Under the pieces are notes generated by a model. The model did not search any database. It saw only the letters and a list, made by a program, of their open reading frames with translations, and was not told the DNA's origin. Shown here piece by piece: positions 22,246-35,059 of a stretch of DNA of 64,000 nt. Position numbers and translations under genes: made by a program. The DNA is from Ziziphus jujuba (Eukaryota > Streptophyta > Magnoliopsida > Rosales > Rhamnaceae). The stretch covers positions 3,686,501 to 3,750,500 of the forward strand of contig NC_083387.1 of assembly GCF_031755915.1 (NCBI RefSeq), read 5' to 3'. Each line of letters opens with the position of its first letter. Position 1 is the stretch's first letter.

Positions 22246-25177
22246 ATGGCAGATTCTAGAATAAGAAGAGGGGATCCACCCTTGAGGATCAATGAGAAGG
22301 AGTCCGTAGCATTCTATGGCAATGCCCGAGCTACCGGGAGTGGAGACCAAGTGGACATGAGAGCTGTTTTGGAGTCAATACAGCGGGTTAGTGCTCAAGT
22401 TGAGCATGTGAATCAAAGGATGGGAAGGCTAGAAAGTTTCCCAAGGAATTCCGAACACAAGAAATAGGCAAGAATTCCATGGAGGACGAGGCCGAGGACG
22501 AGGAGGTCGCGAGAGACCGAGAGAGGAATTTGATGAGGAGCCATTTGGTGGAGACTTTGAGGAAGGTATGGACGAAACTTTTGCTGTCCAAGATAGAGCT
22601 GGCCATGGAAGATATAGGAGGGAAGAAATAGATGACAATCTTAGCAATATCAAGATCAACATCCCACCATTCATGGGAAAAAGTGACCCCGAAGCATATT
22701 TGGAGTGGGAAGAAAAGATGGAGATGATATTTGACCGCCATAATTATTCAGAGGCTAAGAAGGTGAAATTGGCAGCAATGGAGTTTGGCCATTATGCACT
22801 CCAATGGTGGACCAATGAGCAAAACACCCGAAGGAGAGTTGGTGATGACTTGATTACTACATGGCGACAAATGAAAGGAGCTATGCGGAAGCGATTCATA
22901 CCATCACACTATCAGAGGTTGTTGCATCAAAGATTTCAATCTTTATCTCAAGGAACTAGGTCCGTGGAGGATTATTACAAAGAGATGGAGATGCTCATGA
23001 TGAGGTTAAACATGAATGAGGATAGAGAAGCAACCATGGCAAGATTTCTTGGTGGTTTGAATCGTGAGATAGCCAACCAACTAGATTTGCAACAATACTT
23101 GGAGTTGGAGGAGATGTTGGATGTTGCCATTAAGCTTGAGCACCAATTCAAGAGGAGGGGTGTAAGATCATGGTTTGGAGGTGTTTCCAACAGTGGAAGG
23201 TCCAATTCAAGTGGCTGGAGGAACAATCCCATCTATGAAAACAAGCCAAAGCCGAAAGTCAAAGAAGAAAGTTCAAACTGGCCAAGGAAGGAGACTAGAA
23301 TCAAATCTGTCCAAGCACCAAAGAATGAGGTAAAATTAGATCCTAAACCTTCTAGAACTCATGATGTTGTGTGTTTTAAGTGCCAGGGAGGAGGACACAT
23401 TGATAGCCAATGCTCGAATAGAAGAATCATGGTGTTAAAGGGCAATGACGAGCTAGAATCGGAAAGTGAAGAAAGTGAGGATGAAGCCAAACAAGAGGAG
23501 GAGGACTTGGAGGATGAACCTGAAACCTTGCAAGCATCCAATGCTGAATTAAACTTGCTTTCTAGGAGAGTACTTGCTGCATACAAAGATGAGGATGAAA
23601 TTCAAAGAGAGAACATCTTCCACACCCGATGTGAAATTCAAGGTAAGATTTGTAGTATGATTATTGATAGTAGAAGTTGTACTAATGTAATAAGTAACCT
23701 TGTAGTTGATAAATTGGGCTTAAAAACAATAAAACATCCTGAACCATATAGATTACAATGGCTTAATGATAGTGGTGAGATGAAAGTAAACAAACAAGCC
23801 AAAGTAAAATTTAATATAGGTAGATATGAGGATGTAGTTTTATGTGATATTGTACCCATGATTGCTGGACATATACTATTAGGTAGACCATGGCAATTTG
23901 ATAAAGATGCTACTCATTTTGGTCGAGAAAATAGTATTATTTTCAGGTTTAAAGGGAAGAAGGTCAAGCTGGAACCATTATCGCCTAAAGAGGTTTACAA
24001 AGACCAATTACAAATGCAACAAAGGAGAGAAGCCGAAAAGCTCAAGGAAAAAGCAAGTATGGCACCAACGGCTTCACCATCCTTTCAAGAAGGTAAGAAT
24101 GAGGTTGCTGATCAAGGTAGGATTTCTAAGACTCATATTGAGTGGAAAGATCAAGGAAAAACCGAAAGAGAGGGGAAAGAGAGTGGCAAACCCGAGAGCT
24201 TGGAAAAGGAAGGGAAATCCGAAGGTTTGCACCAATCCAAGGGGGAAAAAGAAAAAGAAAGAAAAGAAAGGTCAAGTAGCAACTTTTATTTGAGTTTAGG
24301 GGATATTAATAAGGTTATTGAGTGTAAGAAACCTTTTCTGGTCATGATTTATAAAGAAAATTATTTTAATGATCAAACTAACTTTGAAGAACTTAAATTG
24401 CCAAGTTCAATGATTTCTCTTTTGAAGGAATTTGGAGATGTCTTCCCAAATGAAATTCCAAGTGGACTACCATCCAATCAAGAGGGAAAAGGTGAGCTTG
24501 CTATCCAAGGTAAGTCTTCTAATACTCAGGTTGTGTGGAAAGATTTTAATAAAACCAAGAGTGAAAAATTTGGTGCAAAAGCCGAGAGTGAGGAAAGTGA
24601 GATGGCATTGAGTGAGAAAGGAAAAGGAAGACAAGAAAGGAAGAATATAAATTTTTATCTTAGCTTTGGTGATGTTAATAAAGTAATTATGAATAAGAAA
24701 TCATTGCTGACCATGAATTTTAAAGATACTTATTTAAAGATGTCTTTATTGCATAGAACTTTATCTGCATTGTTGAGAGCTTTACTTAGTGGCAATTTGA
24801 AAATTTGGGAAATATTGTTTGCTAATTTTAAAAAGTGTAATTTTTACCATAATGAGCATGTCTTTCTAGATTTTGTTGTAATAGTGTTTGACCCAGGAGA
24901 ATTGGCTTGGTTGCACTTACGAAAGCAAAGGTTTCCTAAACAAAGAAAGTCAAAGCTCATGCTGCCTATGGATGGACTTTTTCAAGTTTTGGAGCCGAAT
25001 AACAAGAATGCCTACAAGCTTGATTTACCGGGTGAGTATAACATGATTGCTGCATTTAATGTTGCTGATTTAACTCCTTTTGCTGCAGGTGATGATCTTG
25101 ATTTGAGGACAAATCCTTTTCAAGAGGAGGGGAATGATGTGATTCCGCCCAAGCCCGCTCCACCGATAACCCGCTAG
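22246..25177 (+). pseudogene. Gag-protease-integrase tail polyprotein, Ty3-like copy 1 (one frameshift)
   Basis: The start is the ATG of MADSRIRRGDPPLRINEKE at 22246. Compared with copy 2, one extra base near 22430-22440 shifts the frame, so the rest is read from a second frame that stays open to 25177. Order of parts: Gag capsid-like region (YLEWEEKMEMIFDRH, W-rich, about 22670-23160); a zinc knuckle CFKCQGGGHIDSQC; an acidic E-rich linker; an aspartic protease region with IIDSRSC, where the usual DSG glycine is arginine; and a K/E-rich linker. Next comes FGDVFPNEIPSGLP, the usual lead-in to reverse transcriptase. The sequence then passes directly to an integrase C-terminal region ([26 protein letters not shown]). 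Reverse transcriptase, RNase H and the integrase core are missing, as in copy 2. Without them it depends on partner elements. Confidence 0.9.
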
Positions 25178-26268
25178 GGTGCTGACTCGACACGGATGAA
25201 GACTAGGCCAATCACAATAGCTCAAATTAAGGGATTTAAGGGCAACCTGGGAGTATTTATACAGAGGGTAATCAATCTCAACAGAGCTTGTCCATACTTG
25301 AAGATACAAAGCCTATTCGAAGCATCCAAGTGGTGGAAGCTGATACGAACCCAGGTGACTGTTTTGGTACATTTTTGGAGTCCGGGAAGTATGAAATGGT
25401 TCCAATGATTTATGGGTTCAATACATATGCCTAAGAGGTCATGGAATCAAGTTAAAGCAGCCTCAAATGCAATCAAAAAGGGCTTGTACGGACAGCATCA
25501 AGAATTTGGCCGAATTTGCTGTATTGCTTGCTGGCTAAGTATTAGCCTTTTCTTATTTTTCCAAGCATGGGCAACATGTGGGACTTCATATTCAGCTTAT
25601 TTGGGATCCTAAAAAGCATATAGAAGCTGATTTGAAGCTCAAAGAGGTCAAAGATTGGTCAAAGTCAAATTAGTCAAAAAGCTAGTATTATAGTTTCCTA
25701 ATTTTATTCTACTTTTTGTTTTAGGAAACTACCATTACTTTTTAGTTTTTATTTATTTATTTTCTGGACAAATAAGTTTAGGAAAGTTATTATTTTATTA
25801 TTTTCATTTTAAATTAATTAATTCCTAATTCAAAATAAAGGAATTAATTAATCAATTTTAGTTTAGGAAACTTAGTTTAGGACATATTAGAATTCGGCCA
25901 AGTTTCCTAATTCCTATAGGAGTCCGGTTTTGAATTAATTTTTTAGGGTTTATTTTGTTTCTTTCAAAGCCTATTTAAAGGCTTATTTTTCAATAAGAAA
26001 AAAACTTTGATTTGATTAAGAATATACTTGTGAGATTAATTATCTCTTTGTTCTTTGAGAACACCTAAAACACCATTAAAGAATTGGTTGTTTTAGCTTG
26101 ACTTATCAATAGGTTTTTCATCTCCTATTGTGGCGTCTACATTATACCAAGGTTTCTAACCACAGGTTGGTTAGGGGTTGAGGTCCATTCCATTAGAACT
26201 TGAACTTAATTAAAGATCCGGGCTAATATAATATGGGTTTAGGAGCAGGTCATCCTAGGTTCGTATCA
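25135..26268 (+). repeat. 3' LTR of Ty3-like copy 1
   Basis: This is a TG...CA repeat of 1134 bp. The polypurine tract AAGAGGAGGGGAA sits just before it. The polyprotein frame enters the LTR and stops at 25177 (TAG where copy 2 has TGG). Confidence 0.93.
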
Positions 26269-27114
26269 CTCATTTACTATATGATAGTGTTCATCGATAG
26301 GAATTTGTAAACTAGTGGCATACTTAAATTGGACCTACGATTGAAAAGTTATAGATCTATAAAGTCATGTCTATCTTTTCCAAGACTAACTTTGCCAAAT
26401 AATGAAATATTTAAAGGGATTTTGGATGGGTCCTAATAGAGTGATATCATAGCTTTAGGTTCTATTACACCTAGGAGTTTTTGGCATATGGTGTAGTTGT
26501 GTACCCCGGACAGTTAGCCATCACCATATAGTTATGGTTGGTCAGGGGATAACGTAACCAAATAGTCCAATGATGGTTGCAAGTCATTTTTGATTCCGCT
26601 CCTATTTGGGTATGTTAAATTTGAGGATGAAATTTTTATAAAGGGGTAGATTGTAACACCCCAACTCGAGAAAATACCTTGAGTTTGAAATTTTGACTGG
26701 ATTTGACCAAAGTTGATCGAGGTTGACCAAATAGGTTCTATGATTGACATTTTACTGCGAGAGGAACTTTGTGTTCACTAAGATACCATGGAAAAGTACT
26801 CGTCGGTACGAGTTCGTACACTAGTAGTGTGCCAAATTCAGAGTGAGGAATAGCAAGTTATGATCAAAATAAAATGCGATCTGGACTGATCGATGAATTC
26901 GTAGTTAACTTTTTATCTATATAGATTTTGATATTGACTCATACATTATGTAATAGTGCTTGTCGATACGAGTCTGTAAACTAGTAGTACGTTTAAATTA
27001 GACCTACAGTTGAAAAGTTACTGGTTTGTAAAAGTCGTGCCTATTTTTTTCGAGACTCACTTTACCCAATAATGAAATATTTAAAAAGAATCCTGGATGG
27101 ATCCTAACATCCAA

Positions 27115-27612
27115 TACAATATTATCAATTTTGCCTTTATTTTCACTAAATTACAAACTTATTATGAGATTGAAAGATTTGTTTGCGATTAAAAAAATAC
27201 CATATGCTAATTGATTTCCAATATCGTAAAATATTTGTAGTTTTGATAAATAATCAACACATTAAAAAGTAATGGTGGTAATTTGAACAACCAAAGTGGG
27301 TAAATACATAAAAATTCAAATTTAATGAGACGAATATGTGTAGCTTTTAAGAATATTAATATTTTTTTAGAGTTTTTTTTTTTTTAAATCACGTTTATTC
27401 CCAATTGATTTATCTCTTGGCCAACTGTGAGATTTAAGAGCAAAATAAAAAATACATACGGAAACTAGCTAATAAGTCTAAATTAAACTTGTGGGTCGTA
27501 TATTATTGTAATTTTAGCCATCTATGCACATTATTTGACAGGCTTTATACAATTAACATTTTTAATTTTTACACCTATATCACATCATCATTTTTTATGA
27601 TTATTTGAAAGT
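27115..27612. other. Intron sequence of gene 1 after element D
   Basis: AT-rich sequence without open frames or recognisable repeats. It ends in an acceptor-like TTTGAAAG before the next exon. Confidence 0.6.
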
Positions 27613-30600
27613 TCTATCTGCGGATGAGCTGGAACTCCAGGCGAAGAAGCGATCAGATGAACTCAAGGAGGGGTTAAGATCTTACAAAGGTAAATATGAT
27701 TTTTTCTCTTTTTTTTTCTTTTTTTTTTTTTTGGTGAATTACGAAGTTACATATGATAGTGGAACATAATCTTTTCAATAATGCTAGAGTTATATCAAAT
27801 TTCACACATTGATCTGACGATGACAAAGAAATAGTTTTTTTTTTTTTTAAATTAGAAATGCTAATAAGTAGTTATAAAAAGTCATGTCCAAAAAATAATT
27901 AGACATATTTTAGTGTGAGAGGCACTCTTTTTACAAAATAATAATAATTGGAAATTCCAATCTCTCACCTTGATAATAATAAAAGGAAAAAAATATTCTC
28001 AGGAACAACAAATTAACAGTGCTTTTGCCCAAAAAAAAAAAAATGATAGTCCAAACATGTGAGAGATCATAGAGTAATTTATTTTATTCATCTATTTTTG
28101 GATGTAATGTCTGGCCTTTTTTATAAAAATAATAAAAGAAAAATGAGGATCATTTTAACTATATAATGTGATTTATTGTACCAAAAAAAAAAATACTATA
28201 TAAAATGATCAGAATACATCTCCAACAAACACTTTAAAAGCCTTATATTCTATATTTCAGAAAATCATGGATTATTTTGATAACAATTTAAATTTAAAAA
28301 ATTAGACTAAAGAATGGGACTTAGCTCTTTATATTTAAAAAGCCAAATAAACTCTTTATATAAATCGTTTAATAATTTTTTATTACTCTACAATTTTCTA
28401 TACACACTTGTAATTATATTTATTAATAGTAATTATTTATTTCACTTTCCTTAAATACTGAGGAAAAACAATATGTGAAAATGTGAATCATAATTGTTTA
28501 TGGTAAAATGCAAAACAAAAAGTAATTATAGAAAGTGCTATTGAAGTTAGATAAAAAAAATACTATTCTTTGTTTTTTAAAATTCTTGAAGATAATCTTT
28601 ATTTTGAAAGTTATGCTCTTTATTTGCATTGTTGGAGATGCTTTTAGGGATGATATTTTTACTCAGATATTAATTTGATTCTCTGTTTGCACAGGTGATA
28701 TAGAAAGACTCCAAGAATCCCATAATGTAAGCGGTAAACATGGTCAAGCTCAACAATTCCAGTACACTGTTTCATAACTGTTCCTACTCTGTTTAGAATT
28801 TGGTATTTTATCAACATGAACAAGTGGAAATTATAATGTATCTTCTGTGCACAGAGATTTCTAAATTCAAGGCAATGACTTCCATGTTTTGCGATTTTAT
28901 CGAGTTTTGTACCAAATCAACATTGACCACCCTCATTGGACTAGGTAAGGATATAGATGCCCCTTATAAGCATTTTTATATTAATATAAATAACTACAAA
29001 TATAACTAGAACATATAAACAATCTTCTTAATTTTACTTTGTTAATTAATGTCTGAGTAGGAACTAAATATACAATGATAAAGGATTACATTGAAGACAT
29101 TCGAGAAATTAAAAAGAAGCATAAATGGAGTGTTGAAATGATGAAAAAGCTCTTAAGTAAGGCTACAATCTATGACTACGTAGACCCTGCAGGTCCAAAT
29201 CGGGACCCCGAACAAGTATTCGATGACAATGAAGGAATCCCATTTGAAGCTGTTCAAAAAGGTGGTAATTAAAATGCACAATCACTGCTAAACAATATAT
29301 ATATATATAACTCCTAATAACTTTTGGCTTTGAAATAATAATATTATATATGTAGTCCTCATAGAGGAGGAAGAGGTGAAATCCAAAAAAAAGTTTAACA
29401 CAGACGAGGAGGAGGTGATTCAGCTCAAACGGCGGAAATCAGCAGCAAGTGAATCAGCAATAATAGTTGCAGCCAAACATGGGATAATAGAAATAGTGGA
29501 GGAAATCCTTAAAGAATATCCGGTGGCCATTAATGACAGGGATGCATCTAGGAAGAATTTAATAATGTTGGCAGCGGAGTATAGGCATGTGAATTTATTT
29601 AACTTCTTGAGAAGGAAAAATTTCCTGAGAGAAAGCACCGTTCGGAAAATAGATGATGAAGGGAACAGTGCTTTGCACCTAGCCGCAGTCTATTCTAAAG
29701 ATAAACTCTGGCCAATTCCCGGTGGTGCAGCACAGATGCAGTGTGAAATCAAATGGTTCGAGGTAATTAATTCTTTAATATATAACAAAATATCATATAT
29801 ATATATATATACAAATACATATTCTTTTACGGTTAATTACTCGTCAGATATCTTGATAGATTTTTTTTTGTGCAGATTCACATGTATTCCTTTAGGATAG
29901 ACGTTGTTTTCATAATATAAAAAAAAAAAAAAAATGAATAAATGAAACGCATGAATTCACATCAAAATTTCATTAAGGTGTATATATTTTGATGTCTTAT
30001 TTTAACATATCGTGTCCAAACATTTTAGTACGTGAAATACTCCATGCCTCGCGTCTCCTTTCGACGCAACAACAAAGAAAAGAGTGCAGAGGAGATTTTC
30101 AATGAAACCCACACAACCCTGGTGAAAGAAGGTGCGGAATGGCTTGTCAAAATCTCAGAGTCGTGCTCCGTTGTGGCGGCTCTTATTGCCGGTGTTGCTT
30201 TCGCTACCTCTGCTTCTATCCCAGGCGGTAACGACGAGAAGACTGGCAAACCAAAACTGCAAGAACATACAGCTTTTGAAATTTTCGCCATCGCTTCGTT
30301 GGTGGCCCTCTGCTTCTCGATCACGGCCTTAATCATGTTCTTGGCCATCCTCACATCTCGGTTCCAACAAAGGGATTTCGCCAGAGACCTTCCGGTGAAG
30401 CTCTTACTAGGATTAACTTCGCTTTTCATTTCCATAGGAGGAGTCTTGGTTTCATTTTCATCTGGACATTCTTTGGTGACAGAAGATAAATTCAGATATG
30501 CCATCTTTCCCGTTTATGCTGCCACTTGCCTTCCCATTTCCATATTCGCCGTTGCCCAGCTTCCGTTGTATCTTGATCTTCTCCGGACTAATTTCAAGAG

Positions 30601-30619
30601 TCGGTTTGATTACCGTTAG
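27613..30619 (+). CDS. Ankyrin-PGG gene 1, 3' exons with intact PGG membrane domain
   Basis: Six exons follow: 27613-27689 (FLSADELELQAKKRSDELKE), about 28696-28737, about 28853-28944 (FCDFIEFCTKSTLTTLIGLG), 29061-29261 (KKKHKWSVEMMKKLLS), 29356-29762 and 30029-30619. Donor and acceptor dinucleotides and phases agree, although the fourth exon's edges are uncertain. The exon at 29356 carries further ankyrin repeats ([31 protein letters not shown]) and the conserved WPIPGGAAQMQCEIKWFE. The last exon is the PGG domain: EEIFNETHTTLVKEGAEWL, ESCSVVAALIAGVAFATSAS, the PGG triplet, then three more hydrophobic segments (four in all). The family sits in the plasma membrane or ER and acts in defence or stress signalling. 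All these exons are open. Only exon 1, far upstream, is broken. Confidence 0.85.
27690..28690. other. Large intron of gene 1
   Basis: AT-rich intron with poly-T and poly-A runs (27709-27732, 27834-27848, 28028-28041). I see no gene or mobile element boundary in it. Confidence 0.6.
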
Positions 30620-31895
30620 TTCACAGTATTAAATACGTCAGCTGCAAGCTTAAACATGCAGAGGAATAAGTTAATTTGTTACCAAATAATTTTATTTTTT
30701 TTTTTTTGGGTGAAATTTTTACCAAATAAGTTATTTTCTAAGATGATCTCAAAAAAAACGAAAAAGAAAAAAAAAAGAAGAAGAAATTGTCTAAGATTTG
30801 TGTTTTGATGTATTTTGAAACAGGGTTTTATGATTCAATATTTATATGCTATGTTGTGATAGTTTCTGATGAATTTCATTTTCCACTTCTTCAATATTAT
30901 CAATATGTAGATAGGAATTTAATTGAAAGAAATTTGAGTTAGTATATTAGGCAAATAGCTCTGAAATCTTTTCTAGCAAGTATAGCTTTAATTTGACCAT
31001 TAGCTAGAAACTGGGCGTTACAGGAGCCAAAAAACTCAAAAGAACAATTCAACCTAATCCAAGCAATGGAATACAAGTCCCTTTTGTCATAAGACTAATA
31101 ATATGTAAAATCATCCTCTATCCCAAAAACCATAGTGGATAGGAATAGAACTCAACAATGTATATCAAGCTCATTCTGAATAAAATTATTTTATATTTTT
31201 TAAAAATAAATGATATTTTTAAATCAAACTTTTTTTTTTTTTTTTCTGTTTTTGTAGTTGCTAAACAGTTTTTATATATGGTTAAACAAGCTATCATCTT
31301 CTCACTTCTCTGATTCTTCCGTCAAAAAGTACTTGGATCTCGAAACTTTGGTGAGGTGAGCTAAGTATAGCTATGCTGTAAATAAAAAGGTAAACTAACT
31401 TTTCCTTTATCAACATCGATATGAATGATTTAGCATTTGGTCTGTTTACCATCTAACTTTTTCTTTTTTTTTAATTTTCTTTTTGGTGTGCTTTCTCTCT
31501 AAGTTATTGAATTCAATTGGACATTTCAAATTAATAATGGACAAAACAAGAAAACTTGCCTAGAGGTTAACTGAGATAATAAAAGTTGAATTCGAATATT
31601 GCCGAGTAATTAAAGGGAGTGGGGGTAGAAAAAAGAGAAGGCGATTGAACCAGAATTTTCAATTATGTAAATCGATTGCAGAACTAAAAACTCGTACAAA
31701 ACGTATTTCAAGAAAAATCAAGCTAAATGAAACCCTTCTTTGTTATGAAATGATTACAAGGAAAATATATGCCTTTATTTCTTTTACCCCTCCACAGGAT
31801 AAGAGAGAATTGAACTCACCCCAAAAGAAAAAGGGAAAAGAAATGCTGAACAGAGAAGTTGTGGACTAATCAAGTGAAAAAAAGAGATATTCACC

Positions 31896-31931
<36 letters not shown>

Positions 31932-32643
31932 AAAAGAGAGATTTTGTCATCCTCTCTACGTTACTTACTTTTTCTCCACCATTTACTTTATTTTTGCTTT
32001 CTTAAAGAAGTACTGTCGTCTCTTTCCCTTTTATTATGATTTATTTACACAAGTAAAAAATTTTAAATTCTAGTGTGAAACATACCGCATGGGAATATTG
32101 GGGATATACATAATTTCAAATCCAAGTCTTAGAAAAACACTCCTCGTTTATATAATGAATATAACATCAAATAATTAAATAGCTTCTTGATTTATTTAGC
32201 AATTTTATGTTAATAGAAATTATTATGTTTAATTAATTATTTCGTTGTCAATTAATTGGGTTATTTATATGAAGTAGGAAACAATTTTTTTATAGAAGAA
32301 GACAACTCTAAGATGAAAAAGATCCTTACATTTGTAACATGAAGCCTTGTACTGCTTCACTAATAGGTGCAAATCTTATTTATTTATATGACTGTTTTCC
32401 ACGATTAAAATATAGAGAGACACTAAAAATAATTGGTTTCATTCATGTACATTTATCTGCATTAAGAGAGAGTGTGTACAAAATTTGTTAACTGTTTATG
32501 GGGATTTGAAATGCTGATATTCTCAGAAGAAAGCCATTGTAATATGGAAGACATTCGCTATTTACAAAACTATTCAACACCAGTTCGGAGCAAAAATTAT
32601 CTTTAGGCCAAAGAATTATATTGTTGCTCAACTCATATTGGGT
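30620..32643. other. Intergenic region between gene 1 and solo LTR E
   Basis: AT-rich, no gene recognised. A run of about 31 A occurs at about 31899-31929. The 74-codon open frame before it (31645-31869) is K/E-rich and matches no family I know. The gene 1 terminator is probably in the first few hundred bases, but no single signal stands out. Confidence 0.55.
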
Positions 32644-32648
32644 TTTCT

Positions 32649-35054
32649 TGTAACACTCCGTCCCGAAATACACCGGAAATTTCTCAAGTTGACTGTCGTT
32701 AACCGAGAATGGTCAAATTTTGACTTTTTGACTCGGTAAAAATTCTAGGTTGACCGATGCACCATTGCGAAGTACGCATCGATCCGAGTCCGTAGACTAG
32801 TAGCATGTCAAAAACGGAGCTACGATTTGAAAGTTATGAGTAAAATAAGTTGAGGTCCGAACTGTCCGAGGGTGCCAGAGTTGGATAGAAATTAGACAAG
32901 TCTTCAGTCAATTATCATTAAGTTCCTAATGATTCTTAAAGGCCAAAGAAATGATTAAATTAATTTAATCCTCAAGATGTAGAAAAACCCCAACTTTTGA
33001 GTTAAGGCTAATCGGGTTTTGTGTATATAGGTTTATGTATATGTATGTTTGCAAACATATATGTGTTTCATTCATGTATACATATGCGGATATATAAGTG
33101 TTGGTGCATTCCATGGTATGTGCTAGTTTGATATATATATTACTATATGCACATGTATTTTGTAGGTATATGAGCATGTGTATGTGTAAATAAATATATA
33201 TAAATATTGTGTTATGGTAATTTATGTGTGTAATGCCTAAATAAAATTGTTCTTTAAAATTATGGTGCCAAAGTTATGTATAGCGTTTAATTTATATCTT
33301 CGAAATTAAGGAAATTGTAGTTTTCAATTGTTGCAAAATTACTGTTAATTTTGTTATTGAGGTTATGATGCATAACAAAAGTATTCTCATTTATTTACTT
33401 ATATATAACATTTTATGTGGTTCTAATGATATTTGATATGAATTGATTTTATTAATTTAGTATTTTCAAAATAAAATATATTTATGTATTAATTAATTAA
33501 TTAATTAATTTATTCATAAACTTAATTTTATCTTATTTTATCGAAACTTATTATTTTAATAATACTATAAAAATTTATAGTTTTTAGATGCACCATACAC
33601 TTATCGGTGTTCTGTAGTTGTGGATGTGATTAGCGCGCATGTGGATATGGATGTGATTAGTGCGCAGGTTGTAATGTCTCCCGTGAGTTGTCATCGGACC
33701 GAAGGCAGGCAAGTTTGATATTGGCCATAGCCGCCCCCCTCCATGGTCGGGATGATGGTTTAAGCAACGGTGCGGTGGGATGCCACGCTACCGTATATCG
33801 GTTTCTCTCTTTAACCTCCCCGTCAGACGGTGCTTTGGGACGCTGGGCACCGTAGGACACCACTGGTATATAGTATGTGCATCAAGTATTTTTTTGTAAA
33901 TATATATATATATATTATATTTGTATGTATCACACCGTACGGGGACAACGATCCGATGTGGTCCATGAAGAGCTAGTCTAGTAACTATGTTGCCTACGAG
34001 TCCAGAGGATTGGACGGCCAATCTAGGCAACCACCCCAGACTGTATTGATAGCAGGGTGTCGACGACAGCTGGAATCATGGATTGCACAGCATGTTGGAG
34101 GGTATCGTTTATACCCGTGATACGAGTGTGTATTTCATAATATATTTTGAATTTAAAATACTATTTGACCTCGTACTATTCTATCTTCTAACATTATACT
34201 TAATTGCTTTTATTGTCATTATTATTATTAATATTATTCTTGTTATTAATATTACGATTATTATTTATTAGAATTATGTTTGCAATTATTTTCATATTAC
34301 TAATAATATCATCATTATTATAATAATAATTATTATTATTATTATTATTGCCATTATTTATTCTTATTTTTATTATTAATATTATTTCTACTAATATTAT
34401 TATTATCATATGGTATATCCGGACAAGTATCACAGCCTACGGACAAGAAAGATAGCCATTGGGCAAGTATAATAGTCCTTGGAACAAGTGGTAGCTTTTA
34501 GGCATGTGAGATAGTCCTTGGGACAACTGTAATTATGTGATAGTCCTTGGACAAGTGATTACCTAGGAGTAAATATGACAGATGATATTAGTACCATTTT
34601 TATCATGAAAACGATACCTATTATTATTATTGTTGTTGATGTGATGATTGTTTTACTTTTCTTCCTATATTACACATTAGTATATTTTGTAACACGATAT
34701 TTGAAAAGTATTTGAAATGTACGGCAATAAGTGGGTGGTGCGGGTGGACGTGAATGATTAAAGGTATAATTGGTTGTTTATTTAGTTGATTATTCCTATT
34801 TCATATGTATATATATACGTATGTGTTTGATATAAATTGTTATCGAAGTGCTGCCATTGTGGAAATTATTGTAGTAAGGTGGGAGGGATAAGGTGGTACC
34901 ATATACAAGTGTATCTTTGTGCAGGTAAATTTTGTGGTAAATCATTCCCTTAGGGGAGATGCTGTTGGATTTTCCATTGGAATGTTCAGTGGTGTTTCCC
35001 TGAGATCATGGCTTGTCCAGGGTTCCAGTGAGGGGTTTTGGACGGGTCCTGACA
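32649..35054 (+). mobile_element. Solo LTR E, 2406 bp
   Basis: It begins TGTAACACTCCGTCCCG and ends GGACGGGTCCTGACA, with an exact duplication TTTCT at 32644-32648 and 35055-35059. It shares with LTR A the TTGATGTGRTGATTGTTTTA block and a long ATT-rich tract (34210-34410). At about 32884 the family sequence gives way to about 300 bp of unrelated DNA, so part of the LTR body was replaced or deleted. There is no coding region. Asparagine-rich open frames on the minus strand come from the ATT tract. Confidence 0.92.
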
Positions 35055-35059
35055 TTTCT

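Larger units (their letters stand above)
19977..26268 (+). mobile_element. Non-autonomous Ty3-like retrotransposon, copy 1, 6292 bp
   Basis: An exact duplication CTCAT flanks it (19972-19976 and 26269-26273). The 5' LTR is 19977-21123 (1147 bp) and the 3' LTR is 25135-26268 (1134 bp). Both begin TGATGTGATTCCGCCC and end GTTCGTATCA. The primer site TGGTATCAGAGC starts at 21126. The coding region holds Gag, an aspartic protease-like part and an integrase tail. Reverse transcriptase, RNase H and the integrase core are absent. A 13-bp difference between the LTRs near 20382 and a stop at the start of the 3' LTR set it apart from copy 2. It lies within element D. Confidence 0.95.
16644..27109 (+). 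mobile_element. Element D: miniature LTR retroelement, split by solo LTR C and Ty3-like copy 1
   Basis: The outer duplication is TCCAA at 16639-16643 and 27110-27114. The 5' LTR is in three parts (16644-16720, 19764-19976, 26274-26438), about 455 bp in total. The 3' LTR is 26652-27109, 458 bp. The internal domain is only 26439-26651. It begins with TGATATCATAGC, a decayed initiator-Met primer site, and ends in a polypurine tract (AAAGGGGTAGAT). Joining the LTR pieces reproduces the 3' LTR order base by base. Its LTR is related to the head and tail of the 3-kb solo LTR family (TGTAACACC..., ...GGATGGATCCTAACA) with the middle missing. It sits in an intron of gene 1. Confidence 0.88.

Noticed and set aside
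22975..23586. Minus-strand leucine- and serine-rich frames opposite gag
   Set aside because: They are shadows of the gag-protease frame, and the same shadows recur opposite copy 2.
34200..34433. Asparagine/isoleucine-rich minus-strand frame
   Set aside because: It is the translation of an ATT/AAT tract inside solo LTR E.
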